Assembly (NCBI GenBank): GCA_910585015.1
Contig: CAJUCT010000028.1
Span: forward strand, 1 to 53,452
Source: an uncultured Acetatifactor sp.
GTDB taxonomy: Bacteria; Bacillota; Clostridia; Lachnospirales; Lachnospiraceae
Length of the DNA stretch: 53,452 nucleotides
Direction of reading: 5' to 3'
Position numbers and translations under genes: made by a program
Notes under the pieces: model-generated
Seen by the model: only the letters and a program-made list of their open reading frames with translations
The model's database searches: none
Told to the model about the DNA's origin: nothing
Shown: one piece after another, positions 16,266 through 24,746 of the stretch
Numbering within the stretch: the first letter of the stretch is position 1
Layout of the letters: each line of letters opens with the position of its first letter

Positions 16266-17231
16266 ATGGGAATTGGCAGTGTAACATCAACAAACAATAT
16301 GTCAAGCGCAAAAATGCTTACTGCAGTTTCAACAGATTCAAAAATCAATAGTATCCAAAATAAAATAACAGACGCAAAACAGCAGATGCAAAAGATATCT
16401 CCAAAGGAAGATCTTTCTGTTAATGAAAAAGAAATTGAACGAAAGAAACTTCAGAAGGAAATATCCAGTCTCAATACCGAACTGAAACAGCATCAAGAAG
16501 CGCTTAGTAAGTCGCAGAAGCGCGAAATCCTGATGGCGGAATTGCAGGAAGATCAGGAACAGACAAAAGAGAAAAAAACAGAAGATAAAATACAAACAGC
16601 AGATACCTCCTTAGATAATCCGGCCGAAAAGAACCTGCCAACCGACAAGCGTCAGGCAGAGAATCCGGGGACTGTCATAGTCAGTAACAGCGATGGCACT
16701 GTTATTTATAAGGGAAAAGTCAGTCAGGATGAGAAACCTGACATAGATGCAGAGACAAAACAGACTGATGAGACCAGAGAAAAAGGTATAGCAGAAAAAG
16801 AGGACAAAACTGCAGACGGTGATACGGCTAAAGACACCGGCCTGTCCCACAAAAAGATTTATTCATTTGTATCAGCAGACTCTGCCGTTGACCAGGCAAA
16901 TCGTCAAGGGGCTATCATAGCCAGAACCAGAGATGGCATTGCTGTTTTAAAAGGAGAGATAAATCAGGATGAAAAGCGTGGCGTAGATACAGAAAGAAAA
17001 CAGGCTGAACTTAAACAGCTGGAGAAAAAAGAGCAAAGGGCAATATCATTCCAAGCCTCTATATTAGGCGAGGCACATAATACAATGAAATCAGCCGCAG
17101 ATACTGCTGACACCGGAACCAATGCCAAGACATGGGGCAATGCAAAAAGTAACGCATTTTTTAACGCTGTAAATATATCGCAGAGAGAAACGCAGGCAGC
17201 GCAACAGGATTTTTATGTCTCTTTTGGGTAA
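16266..17231 (+). CDS. FlxA-like coiled-coil protein with an internal duplication
   Basis: The 321-residue, Lys/Glu/Gln-rich protein is the only intact plus-strand gene. Residues 1-35 (MGIGSVTSTNNM...) and a coiled coil at about 25-100 (INSIQNKITDAKQQMQKI) resemble FlxA-like proteins of Clostridia. Two similar units follow: SDGTVIYKGKVSQDEK with DAETKQ (about 142-170), and RDGIAVLKGEINQDEK with DTERKQ (about 220-250). There is no signal peptide or membrane segment. An out-of-frame ATG lies 5 bases upstream, and AAGGAGATT serves the chosen start. Function is unknown. The gene is more AT-rich than its neighbours, which suggests acquisition. Confidence 0.6.
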   Translation: MGIGSVTSTNNMSSAKMLTAVSTDSKINSIQNKITDAKQQMQKISPKEDLSVNEKEIERKKLQKEISSLNTELKQHQEALSKSQKREILMAELQEDQEQTKEKKTEDKIQTADTSLDNPAEKNLPTDKRQAENPGTVIVSNSDGTVIYKGKVSQDEKPDIDAETKQTDETREKGIAEKEDKTADGDTAKDTGLSHKKIYSFVSADSAVDQANRQGAIIARTRDGIAVLKGEINQDEKRGVDTERKQAELKQLEKKEQRAISFQASILGEAHNTMKSAADTADTGTNAKTWGNAKSNAFFNAVNISQRETQAAQQDFYVSFG

Positions 17232-17253
17232 TTATGCTATACAACAAATTTTA

Positions 17254-17274
17254 GCGGGCAGGCTTTCTGTCCGC
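17254..17274 (+). terminator. Terminator of the FlxA-like gene
   Basis: GCGGGCAG and CTGTCCGC form an 8-bp stem with one G-U pair and a 5-nt loop, followed by TTATTTTATT, 22 bp past the stop codon. Confidence 0.75.
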
Positions 17275-17336
17275 TTATTTTATTGGTTGAAATCTATGCC
17301 GGACCCTGGGAACCAATACTGGTGTCTTAAAAAATC

Positions 17337-17365
17337 TCCCTGGCGGGATACACACCGGCCAGGGA
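17337..17365 (-). terminator. Terminator of clpX
   Basis: TCCCTGGC and GCCAGGGA pair perfectly around a 13-nt loop. On the minus strand this lies just past the clpX stop and is followed by GATTTTTTAAG. Confidence 0.75.
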
Positions 17366-17379
17366 AATTTGTCAGCCAT

Positions 17380-18900
17380 TTACGGCTGCGCATATTCCTT
17401 TAAAGTGTCACAGCTCTCTAACAGCATATTGCTGCGGATGTCGATGATAGGGCCGCCCTTGCCCTCGATGTACTCCCGGGTGATGGTGACCCGGCCAATA
17501 TTATCGTCCTTGGGGATCTCATACATGATATCCAGCATGAATTCCTCGATGATAGAGCGCAGAGCTCTGGCCCCCGTGTCATGCTTCATGGCCTTCTCCG
17601 CAATGGCCTCCAGCGCCTCGTCATTGAACTCCAGCTTCACCTCATCCAGTTCCAGCAGCTTCTGGTACTGCTTCAATATGGCGTTGCGGGGCTCCTTCAG
17701 TATCTTGACCATCATCTCTTGGGTCAGGCCCTCCAGGGTGTATATAACCGGCAGTCTGCCTATAAATTCCGGAATCATTCCGAATTTCCTCAGATCCTCC
17801 ACCGTCACATGTGACAATATATTTTTCTCTTTGTCGAAAGCATCCTTCAGCATGGCGTTAAAACCGATGGAGGCCGTCTTGGTCAGACGTTCTTTGATGA
17901 TATCCTCCAGATCAGGGAACGCGCCGCCGCAGATAAACAGAATGTTCCGTGTGTTCACTGTAGCCAGGGGCACCATGGCATTCTTGCTGTTGGCGCCCAC
18001 AGGTACCTCCACCTCGGCTCCCTCTAAAAGCTTTAGCATCCCCTGCTGTACACTCTCTCCGCTCACATCCCGGGAGTTGGTGTTCTTCTTTTTTGCTATC
18101 TTGTCGATCTCGTCGATGAATACGATACCCCGCTCCGCCTTCTCCACATCATTGTCTGCGGCGGCCAGCAGCTTGGAGATCACGCTCTCGATATCGTCTC
18201 CGATATATCCCGCCTCTGTGAGGGAAGTGGCGTCCGCTATAGCCAGCGGCACATCCAGCAGTCTTGCCAGCGTCTTGACCAGATAGGTTTTGCCGCAGCC
18301 GGTAGGGCCGATCATCAGCATATTGGACTTTTCAATCTCGATCTCGTTCATAGTGCCTGTGGCCACACGCTTATAATGGTTATATACCGCCACGGAGATT
18401 ACTTTTTTGGCATGTTCCTGACCCACCACGTACTCGTCCAGACTGGCCTTGATCTTGTGGGGAGCGGGAATATCCTTGATATTCAGCACCGGCTGTGACT
18501 TCTCCTGCTTCTTTTTCTTCTTGATCTTCTGCTTATAAGGGATGCCTCCCTCTCCCTGCAGATCCGCAATGTTTACAAAACGGATATTGGCCATGCCATT
18601 GCCTTTCAACATGTTATCCATATCTTTCTGGAACTGGGGATCCGTCAGCATACCCTGATAATCGAACTGGCTCACCGCATCCATGGTCCTATGCATACAA
18701 TCATCACAGACACAGATATTGTTGGGAAGCTTGAACATCTTCCCCGCCTTGCTCTCTGGCCTGCGGCAGACAAAACACACATCCTCATAATCGCCGCCCT
18801 TATCAGAGTCCTCCTTCCCGTTCTCCTCCTGATCGGTGGTCTCTGCGGCAGTCTCCACTACTTCATCCATCTTCTCATCCTGATCGTACTTATCTGTCAT
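17380..18900 (-). CDS. clpX: ATP-dependent Clp protease ATP-binding subunit ClpX
   Basis: ClpX is an AAA+ unfoldase that feeds substrates to ClpP. Visible features: a C4 zinc finger (Cys42, Cys45, Cys65, Cys68), Walker A GPTGCGKT (about 205), pore loop GYIG (GYVG in most relatives), Walker B IVFIDEID, the ClpP-docking IGF tripeptide in TASIGFN, and sensor-2 GARALRSII. At 506 residues it is about 80 longer than typical ClpX. The extra length is an acidic N-terminal tail (about 40) and a Lys-rich linker (KQKIKKKKKQEK) after the zinc finger. No clpP lies in the window. It may be a second ClpX rather than the housekeeping copy. Confidence 0.93.
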   Translation of the reverse strand: MTDKYDQDEKMDEVVETAAETTDQEENGKEDSDKGGDYEDVCFVCRRPESKAGKMFKLPNNICVCDDCMHRTMDAVSQFDYQGMLTDPQFQKDMDNMLKGNGMANIRFVNIADLQGEGGIPYKQKIKKKKKQEKSQPVLNIKDIPAPHKIKASLDEYVVGQEHAKKVISVAVYNHYKRVATGTMNEIEIEKSNMLMIGPTGCGKTYLVKTLARLLDVPLAIADATSLTEAGYIGDDIESVISKLLAAADNDVEKAERGIVFIDEIDKIAKKKNTNSRDVSGESVQQGMLKLLEGAEVEVPVGANSKNAMVPLATVNTRNILFICGGAFPDLEDIIKERLTKTASIGFNAMLKDAFDKEKNILSHVTVEDLRKFGMIPEFIGRLPVIYTLEGLTQEMMVKILKEPRNAILKQYQKLLELDEVKLEFNDEALEAIAEKAMKHDTGARALRSIIEEFMLDIMYEIPKDDNIGRVTITREYIEGKGGPIIDIRSNMLLESCDTLKEYAQP

Positions 18901-18979
18901 TCCTACCTCTCCATTCTTTTCTGGTTACTTATAACACTTACTTCATTTCATTCTGAAACTGCCACAGAGGGCAGAAAAA

Positions 18980-19007
18980 TAAACCCGGAACAACTCTTCC
19001 GGGTTTA
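18980..19007 (-). terminator. Terminator of the HtrA-like gene
   Basis: TAAACCCGGAA and TTCCGGGTTTA form an 11-bp perfect stem with a 6-nt loop, followed on the minus strand by TTTTTCTG. A second inverted repeat (AAGTAAAC at 19034-19041, GTTTACTT at 19059-19066) lies between it and the stop codon. Confidence 0.8.
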
Positions 19008-19078
19008 TTATAACGAATATTCCATTTCTGCACAAGTAAACTTTTTATAAAGGAAAATGTTTACTTAGATTCTTCCGG

Positions 19079-20398
19079 TCATGGCCTCTTTCCCAGCGTC
19101 ATACTTAGTTCCACATTAGTGTATTGGCCATTTAACAGACGTCCCACCACAATCGTCACCTCAGAGCCGGGTCCATAATACTGCATCACATCCTGCAGAT
19201 CTTCATAGGATGTAATCTTTTCTCCCTCAAAGCGGACTATGACATCACCGCCCAGCATACCTGCGCTTTCAGCGGCGGATCCCTCCTCTGTCTCCAGAAC
19301 CAGCACGCCCATCGGAACACCATAGAGATATGAAAATTCCTCCGTCACGGTCTGCAGACTGATACCCATATAGCCGGTCTCGCCCTCCGCCACCTTGAAG
19401 CGGGTCTCCTTTGTCATCAGATTCTCGATAATGGGGCGGGCTGCGGAGATGGGAATTGCAAAGCCGATACCGTCCACATATTCGCCTCCGATTTTACTGG
19501 AGTTGATACCGATCACTTCCCCGTTCATATTCATCAGCGCACCGCCGGAATTGCCGGGATTGATGGCGGCGTCCGTCTGGATAAAGCTGCCGGTGGAACC
19601 GTCGCTGAAACTCACTTCCCTGTCCAATGCGCTGACCCAGCCGCCGGATACGGACTGCCCATAGCCCAGGGCATTGCCGATGGCTACCACCTGTTCGCCC
19701 AGCCGCAGTGCATCGCTGTCGCCCAGTCTTGCCACCGCAATGGCATTCTTGGTCTCCTCGCCCAGACTGTCTACAGAAATCGCAATCACCGCCAGATCCA
19801 TATCCGCGTCGCTGCCTTTGATCTGGGCCTCCGCAGTACTGCCGTCGATAAAAGTCACCGTCAGCTTACTGGCGCCATCCACCACGTGATGATTGGTCAC
19901 CAGAATCAACTCCGTATCGCTCTGTGCCACGATAATGCCGGAACCGCTTCCCTGTCTGTCCTCCGAATAAGTGCGTCCCCAGAAGTTGGCTGTCTCCGTG
20001 TAATCTTTCACAATGGAGACCATGGCCGGCATTACCTCCTCCACCATATCAGACACATCCGAAGTGACGATACGTGTGCCGTCGGTGGTAGTCAGCTTCA
20101 CATCGCTGACGGGAGAGGGAGTAGGAATCGTTCCTCCCTGCACGTTGTTCGTCTCCTGGACTGGGCGTTCAAAGTTAAGGCCGGTTGCCTGCTGTACCGC
20201 ATACAGCCCCAGGCCGCTGAACAATCCAAAACAAAGTCCCAGGCATGCGCAGAGCAGCAGCTTTTTTCCAAAACCGCCGGAATGTTTCTTTTTTTCCGGC
20301 TCCTGGGGAATATTACCAGTGTTCATCTGGTAGTTTTGATGGGTACCGGTTGTATGGTCGCCGGTACGGTCACCGGAATAGATTTCATTTTCGTACAT
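19079..20398 (-). CDS. HtrA/DegP-type membrane-anchored serine protease with PDZ domain
   Basis: The 439-residue protein has a polar N-terminal tail, one membrane segment (about residues 46-70), a trypsin-like domain and a C-terminal PDZ domain. The triad is His in TNHHVVD, Asp in DMDLAVI and Ser in NPGNSGGAL. This is the usual envelope quality-control protease of Gram-positive bacteria, active outside the membrane. The start at 20398 has AGAAGGAGG before the ATG; a longer frame to 20458 lacks a site. It is upstream of clpX but separated by a terminator, so the two protein-quality genes are neighbours rather than one transcript. Confidence 0.9.
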   Translation of the reverse strand: MYENEIYSGDRTGDHTTGTHQNYQMNTGNIPQEPEKKKHSGGFGKKLLLCACLGLCFGLFSGLGLYAVQQATGLNFERPVQETNNVQGGTIPTPSPVSDVKLTTTDGTRIVTSDVSDMVEEVMPAMVSIVKDYTETANFWGRTYSEDRQGSGSGIIVAQSDTELILVTNHHVVDGASKLTVTFIDGSTAEAQIKGSDADMDLAVIAISVDSLGEETKNAIAVARLGDSDALRLGEQVVAIGNALGYGQSVSGGWVSALDREVSFSDGSTGSFIQTDAAINPGNSGGALMNMNGEVIGINSSKIGGEYVDGIGFAIPISAARPIIENLMTKETRFKVAEGETGYMGISLQTVTEEFSYLYGVPMGVLVLETEEGSAAESAGMLGGDVIVRFEGEKITSYEDLQDVMQYYGPGSEVTIVVGRLLNGQYTNVELSMTLGKRP

Positions 20399-20517
20399 AA
20401 CAGTTCCTCCTTCTATACTGGTTTGTTTATCTCTTATGTCACTCAGTATAGCCGCCATTTGTGATCAAACTGTGATGAAACTATTAATCTCCTGTGAAAA
20501 ATAAAAAATTTTAAATT

Positions 20518-22344
20518 CTATTCCACGGTTACGGATTTTGCCAGGTTGCGGGGTTTATCCACGTCGCAGCCTTTGCCCACCGCCACATAATATCCGAAGA
20601 GCTGCAGCGGTATGATCGCCAGGGAATTGGCAAAGTAGGGATTGGTCTCCGGCAGATACACACAATAATCGCTGACCTTATCCATGGCCTTGTTCTCCTC
20701 GTTGGTCACCGCCATGACAAAGGCGCCCCTGGCCTTGACCTCCACGATGTTGCTGATGGTTTTCTGATAGAGCTTGGGCTGGGTGGATACAGCCACCACC
20801 AGCGTACCGTCCTCGATCAGGGAGATGGTGCCATGCTTCAGTTCCCCCGCCGCATAGGCTTCCGAATGTACATAAGAAATCTCCTTTAACTTCAGAGATC
20901 CCTCCAGGGAGATGGCATAGTCAATGCCCCTGCCGATAAAGAAGATATCCTTGGCCCCCACATAGCGATTGGCAAAACGCTGTATCTTCTCTTTCTGTCC
21001 CAGTAAAAGCTCGATCTGGTCGGGAAGTCTGCGCAGATCCCGAATCAGCCCTGCGGCAATGCCCTCGTCGATGGTACCCCGCACCAGACCAAGCTTGATA
21101 GCCAGCAGATAGAGAGCCGCCAGCTGGGCGCTGTATGCCTTGGTGGTGGCCACGGCTATCTCCGGCCCCGCCCAGGTGTACAGGCAGGCATCCGCCTCCC
21201 TGGCGATGGAACTGCCCACCACATTCACAATCCCCAGCACCTTGTAACCCATGGCCTGGGATTCCCGCAGGGCCGCCAACGTATCCGCCGTCTCGCCGGA
21301 CTGGCTGATGACGATGACCAGACTGCCCTCTCCCATAAGAGGATCCCGATACCGAAATTCGCTGGCCACATCCACCTCCACCGGAATCCGTGCCAGACCC
21401 TCAATCACATATTTGCCGGTGACTCCCGCATGGTAAGCGGAACCGCAGGCCACAATGTGCAGCCTTCTCACTGCCGCCAGTTCCTCATCGGACATATGCA
21501 GTTCGTCTATCACCACGGACTCCTCCTGAATCCGGGGAGAAATAGTGTCTGCGATGGTTTTGGGCTGCTCATACATCTCTTTCAGCATAAAATGCTCGTA
21601 TCCTGCTTTTTCTGCCGCATTGGCATCCCAGTCGATGGTTACGGGCTCCTTGGTAATCTCTTCCTCATCCACAGAGTAGAATTGCATACCTTCCCTGCCC
21701 AGTTTTACAACCTCCTGATTATCCACATAATATACAGTGCGGGTGTACTTCAGAATAGCGGGCACATCGGAGGCAATAAAGCAGCCGTCGGAGGAAACGC
21801 CCACAATCAGCGGACTGTCCTTACGCACGGCATAGATCTCGTCCGGGTGATCCGCAAAAAGTATCCCCAGGGCATAAGATCCCTCCACACGGTGCAGCAC
21901 CTTCGTGATGGCTTCCAGAGGATTGCCCTTATAATAGTAGTCCAGCATATGTGCCAGAACCTCCGTATCCGTCTCCGACACAAAGGTATAGCCCTTGCTC
22001 ATCATCTTCTTTTTCAGCGGGATATAATTCTCGATAATGCCATTGTGTACCACAGCGATGGTCTCCGCCATATTCATATGTGGGTGGGAGTTGGTGTCAC
22101 TGGGCGCGCCATGGGTGGCCCACCTGGTATGCCCGATCCCCATGTATCCCTCCATGGTCTCGCCGCCATGGGTAAGATTCTCCAACACCTTCAGACGTCC
22201 CACCGCCTTGCGCATCCGGATATGCTGCCCGTCAAAAATAGCCATGCCCGCCGAGTCATACCCCCTGTACTCCAGTTTGGATAAGCCGTCCAATATAATG
22301 GGAGCCGCCTGTTTGCTGCCGATATATCCTACAATTCCGCACAT
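20518..22344 (-). CDS. glmS: Glutamine-fructose-6-phosphate aminotransferase (isomerising)
   Basis: GlmS makes glucosamine-6-phosphate, the first step to UDP-GlcNAc for wall polymers. The 608-residue product starts MCGIVGYIGSK, with Cys2 as the glutaminase nucleophile. Other marks are HTRWATHG, HNGIIEN, the SIS domains with SQSGETADT, and the C-terminal KPRNLAKSVTVE. The start follows AGGAGGGACGGAGT. The leader is short and does not contain the glmS ribozyme core. Instead a family A repeat fills the space between the preceding glycosyltransferase stop codon and the ribosome binding site, so control may differ from the classical glmS riboswitch. Confidence 0.96.
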   Translation of the reverse strand: MCGIVGYIGSKQAAPIILDGLSKLEYRGYDSAGMAIFDGQHIRMRKAVGRLKVLENLTHGGETMEGYMGIGHTRWATHGAPSDTNSHPHMNMAETIAVVHNGIIENYIPLKKKMMSKGYTFVSETDTEVLAHMLDYYYKGNPLEAITKVLHRVEGSYALGILFADHPDEIYAVRKDSPLIVGVSSDGCFIASDVPAILKYTRTVYYVDNQEVVKLGREGMQFYSVDEEEITKEPVTIDWDANAAEKAGYEHFMLKEMYEQPKTIADTISPRIQEESVVIDELHMSDEELAAVRRLHIVACGSAYHAGVTGKYVIEGLARIPVEVDVASEFRYRDPLMGEGSLVIVISQSGETADTLAALRESQAMGYKVLGIVNVVGSSIAREADACLYTWAGPEIAVATTKAYSAQLAALYLLAIKLGLVRGTIDEGIAAGLIRDLRRLPDQIELLLGQKEKIQRFANRYVGAKDIFFIGRGIDYAISLEGSLKLKEISYVHSEAYAAGELKHGTISLIEDGTLVVAVSTQPKLYQKTISNIVEVKARGAFVMAVTNEENKAMDKVSDYCVYLPETNPYFANSLAIIPLQLFGYYVAVGKGCDVDKPRNLAKSVTVE

Positions 22345-22364
22345 ACTCCGTCCCTCCTTATTAT

Positions 22365-22440
22365 AGTTCCGCAACCGCCCTGCCAGTACTTTTCCAGACA
22401 CTGTTCAGGCGTTTGCTGTTGCAGAGTTCCACAACCGCCC
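22365..22440 (-). repeat. Family A repeat in the glmS leader
   Basis: On the minus strand, right at the TAG of the glycosyltransferase gene, comes R1 GGGCGGTTGTGGAACT. Then comes the complementary segment AACAGCAAACGCC, then R2 GGGCGGTTGCGGAACT, and AAGGAGGG of glmS about 8 bases later. The middle segment can pair with R1 or R2 but not both (one mismatch in each stem). Confidence 0.6.
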
Positions 22441-23438
22441 TACCGCGTCTCCTGCTCCGCTCTGCCGTACCCCCTGGTGGCGTCGATACCGGCCACGTCC
22501 CTACGCCGGTCCTCGTGGGCCCAGTACTCCCTGTTGTCCGTACATCTCAACACCAGCTTCCGGGGCAGCTTCCGATAATGCTTTCCCAGCCAGTACCCCA
22601 CATATTTGCAGCCGCTTTGCAGAAACAGGCCCGGAATCTTCCGCTTCTGTTTCTGCCGGCGCAGATATGCGGCGGCGCCCTTCACACTGCGGATGCCCTC
22701 CCCCTCCGATGGCACCCCCCGGAATACCTCCGGATGATCCGCCTGGGACACCCCCAGATCGAAATTTCTGTGAAAATACTGTCCGCAGGTATAGTTATGG
22801 GAGTGAATCACCCGGGCCTCCGCAGCGTAGGCAATTCGATAGCCGGCCTGTATGGCCTTCGCCGCAAAAAGCATATCCTCATTGAAAATGGCATGCTTGA
22901 TAAAGCCTCCCAACGCTTCATAGATCTCCCGCCTGTACGCACAACACACGTTAGAGCAGAAATAAGTCTTGATCCCCAACTCCGGCAGATCCTCCAGGGA
23001 CTTCACACGGGAAGCCGGGGGATAGTTATATCCCCTCATGTAGGTCTCCACCGGCCCCGCGTCCGTTGCCGGGAGCTGCCGGGCATAGGCCGCCGCCACG
23101 CCCTCATCCTCCAGCGCCGTGGTCAGAGCCTCGATCAATCTATTGTCCTCCGGCATGGCGTCCTGGGTCATCATAATAAACACATCCGCATCGGATCTGC
23201 CGACCCCGCTGGCCCGGGTGCGTCCATGGTCAAATTCCTTTTTAGACAGATGATACACTGCCACCTTCTGGTGCTGTTCCAAAAACTTGGTGCCGTAAAT
23301 TAATTGCTCGAAATATTTTTCCTCTGTATTCATAACTATGATACGCCGGACAGATACCGTTTGTGTTTCCAGCTTCTCTATCAGCTGGAAAAAGGATCGG
23401 TCCGGCTTATATACAGGAATGATGGCATCTACTTTCAT
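22440..23438 (-). CDS. GT2 glycosyltransferase, rhamnosyltransferase-like
   Basis: The 332-residue, single-domain GT-A enzyme starts VDAIIPVYKPD (nucleotide-binding strand). It has DHGRTRASGVGRSDADV, QDAMPEDNRL in the DxD position, and GFIKHAIFNEDM near the catalytic base. The His/Tyr-rich segment after it (IHSHNYTCGQYFHRNFD) is seen in rhamnosyltransferases of surface polysaccharides. No membrane segment, so cytoplasmic. It lies between the LCP gene and glmS; its stop codon is also the first base triplet of the family A repeat. Confidence 0.85.
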   Translation of the reverse strand: MKVDAIIPVYKPDRSFFQLIEKLETQTVSVRRIIVMNTEEKYFEQLIYGTKFLEQHQKVAVYHLSKKEFDHGRTRASGVGRSDADVFIMMTQDAMPEDNRLIEALTTALEDEGVAAAYARQLPATDAGPVETYMRGYNYPPASRVKSLEDLPELGIKTYFCSNVCCAYRREIYEALGGFIKHAIFNEDMLFAAKAIQAGYRIAYAAEARVIHSHNYTCGQYFHRNFDLGVSQADHPEVFRGVPSEGEGIRSVKGAAAYLRRQKQKRKIPGLFLQSGCKYVGYWLGKHYRKLPRKLVLRCTDNREYWAHEDRRRDVAGIDATRGYGRAEQETR

Positions 23439-23491
23439 GTTGCTTGTTCTCTCCTGTTCCTTACTTTAGTGTGCCCCAGACACACATTGAA

Positions 23492-23517
23492 CGGGGGAGC
23501 CCTTGTCAGCTCCCCCG
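23492..23517 (-). terminator. Hairpin after the LCP gene
   Basis: CGGGGGAGC and GCTCCCCCG pair perfectly around 8 nt, just past the LCP stop codon. The following T-run is poor, so it may be a transcript-stabilising hairpin or a weak terminator. Confidence 0.6.
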
Positions 23518-23523
23518 TATGCC

Positions 23524-24657
23524 TCACTGATTCAGATAAGGACTGGTATCAGACTTAATAATATCACTATATTTCTTCACTTCCTGTGTCACCATGTACT
23601 CTTCATCCCCGAACAGGAACTGATGCAGCCAGACTACATTGGACTCCAGATCCAGCGGAATGACACAGCTTCCGGCCGCTCCGATGGTTCCGGTGGTGCG
23701 CATACCTTCCGTGGGGAACCCGCCTTCATCCACAATCCGGTAATCACTGATACTATTGATCATAGACAATATGTCATCCGACTTAATAGAAGTATACACG
23801 TTGTTCATGACCTTTGTAAAGAGGTTTGCCAAAGTATTTAGATCTGCTTTCTTTGCCTGATCTTCTATGGCCTGCAGAACCGCTCTCTGACGCTCTGTGC
23901 GCTTGAAGTCATCTCCCCTGGTATATCGGATACGGCAATAGCCCGCCGCCTGCAGGCCATCCAAAAGCTGATAGCCGGTTTCCGTTACCGGGTTGTAGTC
24001 ATCCATGTCCCTGCCTGGCATGGTGTCACGGATGATGCTGGCCTGATAATTGTTCAGATGGGTGATCTCCTCCTGGGTTTCTACATCGATCCAGATGCCT
24101 CCCAGCCCGTCTACTACGTCGATTACCGCCTGATAGTTCACCGTAACAAAATCCTTGATATCCAGATCCAGATTCATGTTCAGCATGGCTATAGCCTGCT
24201 CCGCGCCGCCATTCTTGTACGCCCCGTTGGCCTTTCTGTACTTGTCATTTCCAATATTCAAATAAGTGTCGCGGTATATGGAAACCAGCTTGATCTCACC
24301 TGTATCCAGATTGATGGAAGCGATCATCATGCTGTCACTGCGGCTGCTCTTGTACAATTCGGCAGAATTAACCGCGTCCAGACCAAATAACGCAATGTTC
24401 CAATAGCCCTTCATAACCGGGTCTTCCTTCACCGCATCATTTACCACAAAGCCTTCCTCCGAGGGTTCATACAAGAGAGGCCCTCCCCCTATACTGCCCT
24501 CTTCCTCCGTATCGTCAACCTCCGTCACCTGGAAAACCTTCACCACCACCAGCAGCATTATCAGGATCACCAGGATCTCCAGAGAGAAAATGATGATCCG
24601 TGAAATCCTTTTGGACTTTCTTGATTTCCCTTTTGTTTTGTTTGCTTTTGTCGCCAT
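23524..24657 (-). CDS. LytR-CpsA-Psr (LCP) family cell-wall polymer ligase
   Basis: LCP enzymes transfer undecaprenyl-linked polymers to peptidoglycan outside the membrane. The 377-residue protein has a basic cytoplasmic tail, one membrane segment (about residues 20-42) and the LCP domain with SRSDSMMIASINL, SIYRDTYL, AYKNGG and RYTRGDDFKRTERQR, the Arg and Asp residues that bind the polyprenyl phosphate. The ATG at 24657 follows AAAGAGGAATGT; the upstream Met lacks a site. It sits beside the initiating sugar transferase and several GT2 enzymes, which points to attachment of a capsule-like or teichoic polymer. Confidence 0.92.
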   Translation of the reverse strand: MATKANKTKGKSRKSKRISRIIIFSLEILVILIMLLVVVKVFQVTEVDDTEEEGSIGGGPLLYEPSEEGFVVNDAVKEDPVMKGYWNIALFGLDAVNSAELYKSSRSDSMMIASINLDTGEIKLVSIYRDTYLNIGNDKYRKANGAYKNGGAEQAIAMLNMNLDLDIKDFVTVNYQAVIDVVDGLGGIWIDVETQEEITHLNNYQASIIRDTMPGRDMDDYNPVTETGYQLLDGLQAAGYCRIRYTRGDDFKRTERQRAVLQAIEDQAKKADLNTLANLFTKVMNNVYTSIKSDDILSMINSISDYRIVDEGGFPTEGMRTTGTIGAAGSCVIPLDLESNVVWLHQFLFGDEEYMVTQEVKKYSDIIKSDTSPYLNQ

Positions 24658-24746
24658 ACATTCCTCTTTCCTGCATACTGTAAGCCGTGCTTGCAATACT
24701 GCGATAATACGTATTTGGATATTGATATATTGCGTCCGGCAATCTG

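Noticed and set aside
22345..22440. glmS ribozyme/riboswitch before glmS
   Set aside because: The leader is under 100 nt and lacks the ribozyme core; it is taken up by the family A repeat.
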